The notes beneath the pieces are model-generated. The model saw only the letters and a list, made by a program, of their open reading frames with translations, was not told where the DNA came from and did no database searches. Below, in pieces: positions 8,901 through 12,216 of a DNA stretch of 13,369 nt. The position numbers and the translations under genes were made by a program. The stretch lies in the NCBI GenBank assembly GCA_045638465.1, contig JAZUBK010000044.1, positions 1 through 13,369 of the forward strand. The letters are read 5' to 3'. Source of the DNA: CAKVLS01 sp045638465 (GTDB taxonomy: Bacteria > Bacillota > Clostridia > Christensenellales > UBA1242). How positions within the stretch are numbered: the stretch's first letter is position 1; each line of letters opens with the position of its first letter.

Positions 8901-10196
8901 AGCATCAGAATCTGTTGCTGTGCTCAAAAGTTCAATCTTTACATATTTGTTTATTTCGCTAACGCTTGTTGCTGAGTTTGAAGAAACGTTAGGAATAATT
9001 CTTGTACCAAAGTTTGATGTATTTTCTGTTGCAACGTATTCGTTGTAAACAGCCATTGTTTCTTGATGATTGATAGAGCTTGTATCTTGCTTTAGGCTTA
9101 TTGCTTTAGGTAAAGCTGATGTTCTAACATTGATTGCTGTTGCATCACTAAATGTAAATTCTAGTGGGTTATCAATGTTTAGTGTTTTTACTTTGAACTT
9201 TAGTTTACAACTATCTGCGCTGCTCTTTGCTCTTACTTCAAATACCGCTTTGTTTTTGAAGCTGATTCCATCGATTGGAGTTTTTACTATAGCACCAACT
9301 TGTGCTACTTCAATGATGTTTGCGTTACCCTCTTTGATAGGGATGATTTCGATTGTTTGACTTGAGATAACCTCTAAGATAATTTGCTCTTTGTAGTAGT
9401 TAGCTGAGTTTGTAAACAATATCAAATCATGCTTATCTGCGATAGGTGCTTTGTTAAAAGATAATTGTGGACTTTCGATTGTTAAATCTTGGTCGGTCAA
9501 ATCTTTTACAACGTTGATTTTAATTGTATATGTAATGCCTGTATTTGCAAGAGATATAACAGTTACTTCTAGGCAATCTTCGTCAGTAATTAGGTTATCT
9601 ATTACATCATCTTGAACTGTCAAAAGACCTGTTTTATCAATTGAGATTGATGATGAATTATTTAGGCCATAATCTGTAATATCATAAATAACATCTTTTT
9701 GGTTAGTTACGTATGGAGTTTGAGGATAGAACTGTACGTAATCATAAAGCCTTAGCGGTGTGCTAGGAGAAACTGCAAGTACTGAATCGCCAAAGTCTAT
9801 ACTTTCGATAGGAAGAACAACTTTTACTTTGATCTCTTTATACACTTGGCTAGTTTCTACAGAAACTGCTTTTAGGATAAAGTAGTTATCTCCATAAGTT
9901 GGCTTTTTAGCTTTAATTGTAGCTGATGTACCTTTATCGCTATTTTCAACTCCTGTTATCTCTAGAGCCTCCGTATCACTGCATGTAAAATTAACCGCAG
10001 GGTTTATGCCTTTTACCCCTACAGTTTTTGCAGATACTTCGACCGAGTTGTCATAGCCGATGGTCAAAATCTCACTAGAATAAGCTGCAGACTTAAACTC
10101 GATGTCTGCAGAAGCAAATTTGCTCTCGTCACAGCCGACAAAGATACCGGCAAACGAAAGCACCAATACTGCCAAAATTGTAAATAACTTTTTCAT
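1..10196 (-). CDS. Giant Ig-like/GLUG-repeat surface lipoprotein, C-terminus outside window
   Basis: This is a single open frame of 3398 codons with no in-frame stop; it enters at the left edge, so the C-terminus is not seen. The ATG at 10196 follows AGAGGA with a 6-nt gap. Residues 1-22 form a lipoprotein signal: Lys2-Lys3, a hydrophobic core, then F-V-G-C with Cys22 as the likely lipidated residue; Phe at -3 is less common. After it come Ig-like beta-domains (about 23-942), GLUG module 1 (943-1564), a second Ig-like region (1565-2419) and GLUG modules 2 and 3 (2420 to the edge). No enzyme motif is visible. GLUG repeats and bacterial Ig-like domains occur in secreted adhesins and cell-wall proteins, so a surface adhesin or scaffold held to the membrane by lipid is the likely role. 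The partner is unknown. A C-terminal LPXTG, SLH or other anchor cannot be excluded. The gene is monocistronic at its 5' end, with its own promoter. Confidence 0.9.
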   Translation of the reverse strand, partial: MKKLFTILAVLVLSFAGIFVGCDESKFASADIEFKSAAYSSEILTIGYDNSVEVSAKTVGVKGINPAVNFTCSDTEALEITGVENSDKGTSATIKAKKPTYGDNYFILKAVSVETSQVYKEIKVKVVLPIESIDFGDSVLAVSPSTPLRLYDYVQFYPQTPYVTNQKDVIYDITDYGLNNSSSISIDKTGLLTVQDDVIDNLITDEDCLEVTVISLANTGITYTIKINVVKDLTDQDLTIESPQLSFNKAPIADKHDLILFTNSANYYKEQIILEVISSQTIEIIPIKEGNANIIEVAQVGAIVKTPIDGISFKNKAVFEVRAKSSADSCKLKFKVKTLNIDNPLEFTFSDATAINVRTSALPKAISLKQDTSSINHQETMAVYNEYVATENTSNFGTRIIPNVSSNSATSVSEINKYVKIELLSTATDSDAMTDFIFTDIKGNVIDTTSGSIEILSNNGFYLKAKDEAVGKTYKLILSTQIKEFITYAAGGAPSVEDEIIIAEYYISANYGVKEITFDKDAYVAKLYKANSPEYTETLISFSVNANADITGMIAEYDPTVLTVTKIDTFSYLVVGKSIGTTDFSIIAKNGFTKRVVVKVVDPLTSAHLSVDNPTISQVITETDYFGKNLLTVSAKTGGRFNLYVSTAPSVSGIIKVEYISTDEVVAVISSGGIISTKNAGSTMITVKIQYYDFYYGADGYAAYNIATQEISFELTVFTPTRSIKLSRNVATIYSSDSLGYDYADYSVVEVYAEISPVTATIYNDENAVSYELLNNNDILVQEGARGRYRATLPKGVDEATVLIVVTVSEYGSSVSLVCTVTVLRAPQVKEINIENLEKVNTGYYLLDMKEDERFGLEITLNPDNVFISDLLISLYDDVDGELVPVTSATIVTVDNKTIISKPTLEDSDPTSLFIRIFAKDSMFSPTEGFVYETIYVTIETGKLNSPYLIETADELQAIKNAPTKHYMLKSDIDLSGRNWEPIANFSGSLNGIYYRKTGEDIFAENHKITGLTLNSTTAEYVGLFANTEITGLVFNVELQVTTALVSNNNNLVAVGALVAENRGLVLNCAVSLGTSFIVEASITDEIGSTINVGGMVGANYGYVYNFAPFAINSDGVFARQYTAEEIEDISVPDGYHEIVGDSDSFLSISIRYSQGAIPSSSGESESIDMAEVAQIIDALTSANPVNGRLIVRDTNVCAVNYGGLVGYNEGYINGVYGLYHAQEESSGLASGSEEENQFLISNTISGTINSEGRDVSANIGPYGASLSNRDTAAGGVVGKTAGGRIHNVASAGSVEGLYNVGGIVGKIENSTVLDTASSCARITGFENVGGAIGYTKSAMINLVKVENYQETILGGDVLINGTHCVGGVVGFMEQTTMTFAYAVSFVEQSTFTSSQKADIYNGGNSSKMYVGGVVGYLSQNSHVQFVYSTLSIYTSAAQDGSYAGGIAGAMEQNASISDAYYLGNFVKTPAGKTGGAVGLLNSSASAPKPSVADNVIRFFFTTAYESPVGRDVNNYFNTSDTSVIRNVVTQPNLSAFNPAAAANWQLGTSLNIKNGVKFPVIKYKSNLLERDVYFIKQTPTAVSAKVSASRSDDRFIKIKDTVLLLTHSVNPERNEYKIKDLLTFTWEPSSIKSSALRVSSSANNIVEVQEDGVLLVKGTGNVVLTFTSVLNLNANCTITVVIIPKVSEVSLFSDSNLTTNLLDEDTVLDIKKGTNQKLFPTFYDYDEHGKKVKVNSSYFIEYTIPAGVEEFISIDTTTDIITALKETETEQTLSFISGINVRYTVNGLTYETFKFNPFSTLPENGKKTFSFSIYTGATDLVISPNSGKELTAYAPQYLEIDLISDAKIDGVNLEIIDDKGNIIRKIGTSIEINKSGILHSIVGGAESEGQQKLNEIGFMFDINYIETTFLMGTDNYSATLCLKVDDNKKYYTQAVGYTFRFTAETTPSLVREVRVVVIPQVVLTMEDNYRVLEGTEITAAGTDSYIFQEKPVDKIVPGKLGLISVNVFPDFAGVEYYKIETTPEAMPYINFAQLYKDKSAGASGMSYIFGTNAEKIENGLKLNRLSNFIRTDYTLSNGTVTDRIDEVLEDSNNTLDIIDIQNIYEFDGNLYIELLTSNTIYELDSFPVWITAVYADGSEKVYTREFETTYLPALSFETSRNYIALGTRETESGGLQKDVVTVTAIVDGDYDVSMDYTIIKHGIDTGTEGVAIFSEIAERQGQIVLSENAQAGDKIRITAFYTISVEGRMETVSASTDILVVDAVIDETIIEKAVDNKLLFTISSSQQLQATLKGCAETGVMSRLSTVLSRQMTESNTIAYWKYVYKNGEVTNLDNRALSLPFGIDIKKISSGDGEGLASISLIGSTVSGSADLMLKAYAYYNNDGELCFAETVDEYCLYPALIQIPFVAQVMVDSTDDLPTPIYTVEELLAMAENGNYILMNDLDITTPFNPIATNIAGFDGNNKVITISNFAYDSNAESMSSSSINIGLFSSVASNAVIKNVIVALPNNKANPMMLNNYTTINFGGIAGVNNGIITNCDVISVYDRDIYDSYTGISNDDRTQTMYGHLGYTYNIYTAVQVNGTAVTANIGGLVGQNTSTGVITNSRVGRNYVEYVEIQADDYNGTNPNLQIYRYTAPVTIFKLEGSGNIGGFAAVNEGTISSSYFGNGQLEISSYGSNYTKTGGFVAVNSGAVYSSYSAGWEEEEYLIQNQASGTGLTQLAKDPNNGGNNYVVSLSLINPNRKLGGGVYSNGNIGGFVYANTGYIQNCYSNICLNGDYSFAANRHNISSNSTLTEYGNLNAGGFAFSNLEEGSINTSYSISKIKSSISTHGPFIGVNSSSGDVQNGEEATVNKCYYLIEKNEEIYNENDPAYDISQMNDDSMSEEGEGEEDATVSVGNEFIIKDTFAGFSFDNNNYYEGMQSGAVWAMKTITTSSQEGEDGQNDYGYPELISTNKVAISVRVLKPNADSMDGEADYSYIYALGYEKGSDINPQIVTSAEDYNKVFQNILNVTVPFENVNVKYTGNLRLVNNIDFSTLTPLSTSFEYTSPINGKSVLDGNNLAISNILISDDSESNTAFGLFKVLNGVGVKNLTLTIRSVNSTNGVAVGGLTGIAVESDINNINIGAAIEPVKAEDSAVSGKNYVGGLAGIIVSGDEYNMHYINNINVNVSAFSTFDVISSQNIIKSGEIWALIIPPARINPYSSDYNLRLQYLKKNVSYAGGIAGVIDLKQAFLSAGEDAISESLDNVNARALSVAQLRTHIMSSVTLHSDNATSVEAGYAGGLFGFIGEETFIREASFEAYTKSELHYIKGDIAAGGIAAINYGFIDQTEVTYDKATQASLDNYLESFVTGTNNITWGNQHLYTGTPTYIGGIAGINIGGVLQNSGTIQNKSDRS
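2940..5504 (-). other. Protein region: second Ig-like array of the giant lipoprotein
   Basis: Residues about 1565-2419 return to beta-strand-rich sequence without GLUG cores. Segments such as NNIVEVQEDGVLLVKGTGNV followed by VLTFTSVLNLNANCTITVVI resemble the second half of a BIG2-type Ig domain. Other parts are too diverged to divide. The region lies between two GLUG modules, so it looks like a second stalk or spacer. Its low cysteine content fits an extracellular protein that does not depend on disulfides. Confidence 0.5.
5505..7367 (-). repeat. Protein repeats: GLUG module 1 of the giant lipoprotein
   Basis: Residues about 943-1564. The module opens with the leader that commonly precedes GLUG repeats: SPYLIETADELQAIKN, then YMLKSDIDLSGRNWEPIANF (Asp972 and Asp974), then ITGLTL and VGLFAN. 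About nine G-G-x-x-G cores follow, including NVGGMVGANYG, NYGGLVGYNEGYING, AAGGVVGKTAGG, NVGGIVGKIENS, CVGGVVGFMEQ, YVGGVVGYLSQ, YAGGIAGAMEQ and KTGGAVGLLNSS. It closes with NWQLGTSLNIKNGVKFPVIK, the W...G.P.I/L ending typical of these modules. The repeating strand-turn pattern suggests a right-handed beta-helix. Confidence 0.8.
7368..10130 (-). other. Protein region: N-terminal Ig-like domain array of the giant lipoprotein
   Basis: Residues about 22-942 read as consecutive beta-rich units of roughly 90-130 residues. Several have the look of BIG2-type bacterial Ig-like domains: an opening strand such as KEITFDKDAYVAKL or RSIKLSRNVATIY, a middle 'S/N..V..V...G.l....G' segment (for example GGIISTKNAGSTMITVKI), and a closing strand of alternating valines (TKRVVVKVVDP). 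I count about eight units, but their boundaries are approximate because they are diverged. Such arrays usually act as stalks that hold a binding region away from the cell. Confidence 0.6.
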
Positions 10197-10202
10197 AATC
10201 AA

Positions 10203-10208
10203 TCCTCT
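10203..10208 (-). promoter_or_regulatory. Ribosome binding site of the giant lipoprotein gene
   Basis: The minus strand reads AGAGGA, then TTGATT, then ATG. This ordinary, well-spaced site fixes the start at 10196, and that start also gives a complete lipoprotein signal. Confidence 0.8.
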
Positions 10209-10261
10209 CTTGTTTATGATTTTACATAGCATGTCCATAATATATATAATTATATAATTAA

Positions 10262-10290
10262 ATTATATTTTATATTGGCCTCTATGTCAA
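10262..10290 (-). promoter_or_regulatory. Perfect-consensus sigma-A promoter of the giant lipoprotein gene
   Basis: On the minus strand TTGACA (10290-10285) is followed by exactly 17 nt and then TATAAT (10267-10262). All twelve consensus bases and the spacing are ideal. Transcription would begin near 10255, giving an untranslated leader of about 58 nt. That leader is almost entirely A and T and contains the palindrome AATTATATAATT. The sequence predicts strong vegetative transcription unless a repressor or the leader limits it. Confidence 0.85.
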
Positions 10291-10294
10291 CAAT

Positions 10295-10316
10295 AAAGGC
10301 ACAAAAACTAGCCTTT
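10295..10316. repeat. Small inverted repeat just upstream of the giant-gene promoter
   Basis: AAAGGC (10295-10300) and GCCTTT (10311-10316) form a 6-bp dyad around a 10-nt A-rich loop, 4 bp upstream of the -35 box. On the plus strand it is followed by only a short T run. It could be an operator, a weak plus-strand terminator, or chance. Confidence 0.3.
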
Positions 10317-10335
10317 TTGAGGACATTTTTTTAAC

Positions 10336-10363
10336 AAAAAAAGTCTGAGAAAAACTCTCAGAC
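10336..10363 (-). terminator. Rho-independent terminator of spoIIID, overlapping its stop codon
   Basis: On the minus strand GTCTGAGA, a 5-nt loop and TCTCAGAC form a perfect 8-bp stem, followed by seven T residues. The TGA stop codon of spoIIID (10360-10358) lies inside the upstream arm, so coding sequence and terminator overlap. The plus strand also has eight T residues five bases after the stem, so weak bidirectional function is possible. Confidence 0.9.
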
Positions 10364-10615
10364 AACTCTTTTTTTTGCAAGATATTTATTTTTTGTAGAA
10401 AGCCCACCTCGATAGTGTTTTTCCTCAAAGTTTTGCCTCAAAATTTGGCTTATTTTTTCATATAAGGCCGGGTTTTGTTTTTTCAACCTTTTTGATAGGT
10501 CAAAATGCACTGTGCTTTTACTTATGCCAAATTCTTTTGCTACTTTTCGCACGGTAGCTCTATACTGCAACAAATAGTGAGCTTCTTTGATTACTCTATC
10601 GTCAATACTTTCCAT
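10358..10615 (-). CDS. spoIIID: SpoIIID sporulation transcription regulator
   Basis: This 85-residue protein matches SpoIIID, the small DNA-binding regulator that activates or represses sigma-E genes in the mother cell. The helix-turn-helix lies at about residues 21-44: TVRKVAKEFGISKSTVHFDL is almost identical to my recollection of the Bacillus protein. The family hallmark R-G-G-x-x-T-K-x-K-Y follows at 69-78, with a short basic tail (KKRVV). I chose the ATG at 10615 because it places the helix-turn-helix at the same distance from the N-terminus as in known SpoIIID, and GGGGGAG precedes it. The alternative TTG at 10627 would add four residues and lacks a ribosome binding site. A sigma-E promoter lies upstream and a terminator overlaps the end, so it is a single-gene unit. 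The usual downstream partner mbl is not present; the giant lipoprotein gene follows instead. Confidence 0.95.
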   Translation of the reverse strand: MESIDDRVIKEAHYLLQYRATVRKVAKEFGISKSTVHFDLSKRLKKQNPALYEKISQILRQNFEEKHYRGGLSTKNKYLAKKRVV

Positions 10616-10618
10616 AAA

Positions 10619-10625
10619 CTCCCCC
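10619..10625 (-). promoter_or_regulatory. Close-set ribosome binding site of spoIIID
   Basis: The minus strand reads GGGGGAG, TTT, ATG. The gap of only three bases is shorter than usual. The site supports the ATG at 10615 over the TTG at 10627, because that TTG itself overlaps the G-run. The same arrangement precedes spoIIQ. Confidence 0.6.
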
Positions 10626-10650
10626 AAAAATTAAAAATTACTTTTGGTAA

Positions 10651-10679
10651 AATTTATGCTACAAAAAGGCAAAATATGA
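10651..10679 (-). promoter_or_regulatory. Sigma-E promoter of spoIIID
   Basis: The minus strand has TCATATT (10679-10673), a 14-nt spacer, then CATAAATT (10658-10651). Against the known Bacillus sigma-E consensus (K-M-ATATT, about 14 nt, CATACAHT) the -35 matches 7 of 7 and the -10 matches 7 of 8. Transcription would start near 10644, leaving a leader of about 29 nt. This agrees with established control of spoIIID by sigma-E in the mother cell. Confidence 0.8.
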
Positions 10680-10694
10680 CAAAATATGTAAAAT

Positions 10695-10719
10695 AAAAAA
10701 ACCCCAAAAAAACTTGGGG
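10695..10719 (-). terminator. Rho-independent terminator of acpP
   Basis: The minus strand has CCCCAA (10719-10714), a 6-nt loop, TTGGGG, then seven T residues. It lies 31 bases past the acpP stop and upstream of the spoIIID promoter, so it separates the two genes. Confidence 0.9.
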
Positions 10720-10750
10720 CTTGTACAAACAAAAGATTTTTTAAAACAAA

Positions 10751-10987
10751 TTATTCAGCGTCTTTCTTTTCGCTTTTGATAAAAGCTACGATATCGTCAA
10801 CAGTCTTTAGACTAGCTACTTTATCATCTGGAACGCTAATACCAAAGTTTTCTTCTAGAGACATAAGCATCTCAATCATATCAAGAGAGTCTGCGCCTAG
10901 GTCTTCTACAACTCTAGAAGTTGATTTGATAGTTTTTGCATCTATGTTCAATTGTTCTGCAAGTAGTGAAATAACTTTTTCTGTCAT
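10751..10987 (-). CDS. acpP: Acyl carrier protein
   Basis: This 78-residue acidic protein has the full acyl carrier protein fold. The phosphopantetheine site is in EDLGADSLDMIEM, with Ser34 as the attachment residue in the D-S-L motif; helix III follows (FGISVPDDKVASLKTVDDIV). It would carry acyl chains during type II fatty acid synthesis in the cytoplasm after 4'-phosphopantetheinyl transfer. Length and motif order are typical. AGGAG lies 10 nt before the ATG. It has its own sigma-A promoter and terminator. None of its usual neighbours (fabD, fabG, fabF, plsX, rnc) is in the window. It sits between spoIIQ and spoIIID, which is unusual. It could be the main ACP or a second, specialised one; sequence alone does not decide. 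Confidence 0.95.
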   Translation of the reverse strand: MTEKVISLLAEQLNIDAKTIKSTSRVVEDLGADSLDMIEMLMSLEENFGISVPDDKVASLKTVDDIVAFIKSEKKDAE

Positions 10988-11021
10988 AATTAATTTTCTC
11001 CTAAATTTTTATTATACGATT

Positions 11022-11049
11022 ATTATAACACCTCTTGCCAATTTTTCAA
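11022..11049 (-). promoter_or_regulatory. Sigma-A promoter with extended -10 for acpP
   Basis: The minus strand has TTGAAA (11049-11044), a 16-nt spacer, then TATAAT (11027-11022) preceded by TGT, which forms an extended -10. Transcription would begin near 11015, about 28 nt before the ATG. A second TATAAT (11016-11011) has no good -35. The promoter lies in the 75-bp gap after spoIIQ, where I see no terminator, so read-through from spoIIQ into acpP is possible. Confidence 0.65.
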
Positions 11050-11062
11050 AACATTTTTTTGA

Positions 11063-11629
11063 TTATTTTTGACCAAAACTAAAATAAAGATTTGGGTCTA
11101 CTTTTTTACCATCTTTTTTGAGTTCAAAGTGCAAATGTATTCCTTCTTCCACTTCGCCTTTTGCAGAATTATCAATAGTGCCTATCACATCTCCTGCCTT
11201 GACACTATCACCAACTTTAACCTGCACCTCACTGCTCAAAGATGAGTAGCAAGAAACAAAACCATTTTTGTGTTCGATAGTAATTGTAGTGCCCATAAGG
11301 TGGGTAGTTTCAATAGAAGTTATTTTTCCTCCTGCGATGGCAAAAACTTTATCCCCGACATTAGCTTTTAGGTCGACAGCTTTGTGAGCCTGCCACTGCT
11401 TTAGTGTGGAATTAAATTGCAACCTTTCTGCAGAATAATCTTTTAACACTTCGCTTTTTTCTAGTGGGTTTACAAATTTCACTTCTTCTGCCCCCGCCAT
11501 AACTATAGAAGAAAAATCTTCGCTATTGTCTTTGGTTGCAAAAACAATAGTCCCTACAACAAAAATTGATAGAACAATTATAAGCCCCACAAACAAACTA
11601 TCTTTTAACTTTTTTAAATTATCTTTCAT
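11063..11629 (-). CDS. spoIIQ: SpoIIQ-like LytM/M23 engulfment protein
   Basis: This 188-residue membrane-anchored protein has a short basic N-terminus, one membrane segment (about 12-31), a linker, and a C-terminal LytM/peptidase M23 domain (about 78-183). SpoIIQ is made in the forespore and binds SpoIIIAH of the mother cell across the septum during engulfment. The zinc ligands look intact: His82 and Asp86 in H-K-A-V-D, and His167 in HLHFE (165-169). Glycine of the usual H-x-G-x-D is alanine. The catalytic histidine of the usual Y-x-H-L is Ser130 in YSSL, so zinc may bind while hydrolysis is impaired. Bacillus SpoIIQ is known to be inactive, while clostridial forms keep more of the site. Assignment as SpoIIQ rather than a generic M23 protein rests on the single membrane segment, the length and the neighbouring spoIIID. 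The upstream gene is 48 bp away and may be cotranscribed. Confidence 0.85.
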   Translation of the reverse strand: MKDNLKKLKDSLFVGLIIVLSIFVVGTIVFATKDNSEDFSSIVMAGAEEVKFVNPLEKSEVLKDYSAERLQFNSTLKQWQAHKAVDLKANVGDKVFAIAGGKITSIETTHLMGTTITIEHKNGFVSCYSSLSSEVQVKVGDSVKAGDVIGTIDNSAKGEVEEGIHLHFELKKDGKKVDPNLYFSFGQK

Positions 11630-11632
11630 AAT

Positions 11633-11639
11633 CTCCCCC
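11633..11639 (-). promoter_or_regulatory. Close-set ribosome binding site of spoIIQ
   Basis: The minus strand reads AAGGGGGAG, ATT, ATG. The three-base gap and the GGGGGAG core repeat what is seen before spoIIID. Confidence 0.6.
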
Positions 11640-11649
11640 TTGCTAAATT

Positions 11650-11678
11650 GATTATTACCACCCGCAAAAATTTTATAC
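11650..11678 (-). promoter_or_regulatory. Possible sigma-F promoter of spoIIQ
   Basis: The minus strand has GTATA (11678-11674), 14 nt, then GGTAATAATC (11659-11650). The known sigma-F consensus is approximately GYWTA, 15-16 nt, GGNNANAHTR. The elements fit well but the spacer is one or two bases short, and the leader would be only about 13 nt. The match is offered because spoIIQ is a known forespore sigma-F gene. Confidence 0.3.
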
Positions 11679-12136
11679 TACAAACTTCCCATAATAGCAG
11701 GATAGCCAATCACTACGCCATCACTTTTTTCGGCTATTACTATGTTGAATTTTTTGTTATTAACGCAGGTATATTTTGGCAATTTTTTGCACATATAATA
11801 ATCTATTTTTATACCTTCTAAATCTTCACTTTTTACATACTTTAAATCATTATTTTTTATATAATTTTTCCGCTCATTTTTTTGCAAAAAAACTTGCTCA
11901 CACAGCACCTTTTTTTGCCCAATTTTTTTGTCTATATTTTGGCTTGAAAATGAGTATATTTTAACATCTCCCGAAAGCATACAATTATCATAATTTTCAA
12001 GCGAAATATCACCCTCACAAAAAACGCTATAACCCGCTAAATCTAGGCTTTTTAGCGTATCTAAAAAGCAAAAATCATTCCACATACAAAGGCAAAAAAT
12101 CATAAAGACAATCGGCAAATAAATTAACTTTTTCAT
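11678..12136 (-). CDS. Short exported protein, possibly YwmB-like (TATA-box-like fold)
   Basis: This 152-residue protein has an N-terminal export signal or membrane anchor (MKKLIYLPIVFMIFCLCMW). The remainder is lysine-rich, with seven cysteines in all. The C-terminal segment CVNNKKFNIVIA followed by VVIGYPAIMGSL resembles the ending I recall for YwmB/DUF1779 proteins (VNGKK-NLxxA, then a 'IGTPII' strand). YwmB lies near murA, spoIID and spoIIQ in many Bacilli and Clostridia, so its position directly before spoIIQ supports the idea. At 152 residues it is clearly shorter than the usual roughly 240, so part of the family fold must be missing or very diverged. The ATG at 12136 has no clear ribosome binding site, but it is the only start giving a full signal. 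Function is unknown, and the YwmB link is tentative. Confidence 0.75.
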   Translation of the reverse strand: MKKLIYLPIVFMIFCLCMWNDFCFLDTLKSLDLAGYSVFCEGDISLENYDNCMLSGDVKIYSFSSQNIDKKIGQKKVLCEQVFLQKNERKNYIKNNDLKYVKSEDLEGIKIDYYMCKKLPKYTCVNNKKFNIVIAEKSDGVVIGYPAIMGSL

Positions 12137-12169
12137 ACATTTATTTATTGCCAGTTTTTTGAGAATAAA

Positions 12170-12199
12170 ACATATTTTTTCAAAAGGTGTTTATACTAT
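12170..12199 (+). promoter_or_regulatory. Possible sporulation (sigma-E/K-like) promoter of the deacetylase gene
   Basis: ACATATT (12170-12176), 15 nt, then TATACTAT (12192-12199) matches most of the sigma-E consensus (6 of 7 and 6 of 8). TATACTATA also fits the sigma-K -10 CATANNNTA except for its first base. Read as a sigma-A -10, TATACT has no -35 at 17 nt. The predicted start (about 12206) falls inside the ribosome binding site, which weakens the call. Confidence 0.3.
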
Positions 12200-12203
12200 A
12201 AAA

Positions 12204-12209
12204 AAGGAG
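12204..12209 (+). promoter_or_regulatory. Ribosome binding site of the deacetylase gene
   Basis: AAGGAG lies seven bases before the ATG at 12217. It is a conventional strong site and fixes the start. Confidence 0.85.
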
Positions 12210-12216
12210 CAATTTT

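Noticed and set aside
1..10196. Possibility that the giant frame is a decayed or chance open frame
   Set aside because: It has a lipoprotein signal, ribosome binding site, ideal promoter and coherent domains throughout, with no stop in 3398 codons.
10616..10627. TTG start at 10627 giving a four-residue longer SpoIIID
   Set aside because: No ribosome binding site precedes it, and the ATG at 10615 gives the family's usual N-terminal length with GGGGGAG upstream.
10505..10696. Plus-strand open frame opposite spoIIID
   Set aside because: It overlaps a certain gene, its promoter and the edge of a terminator, and its translation shows no family features.
10776..11072. Plus-strand open frame opposite acpP
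   Set aside because: It is an antisense shadow of a fully conserved acyl carrier protein and its promoter.
11776..11964. Plus-strand open frame opposite the YwmB-like gene
   Set aside because: It is a low-complexity Phe/Leu-rich translation of AT-rich antisense DNA.
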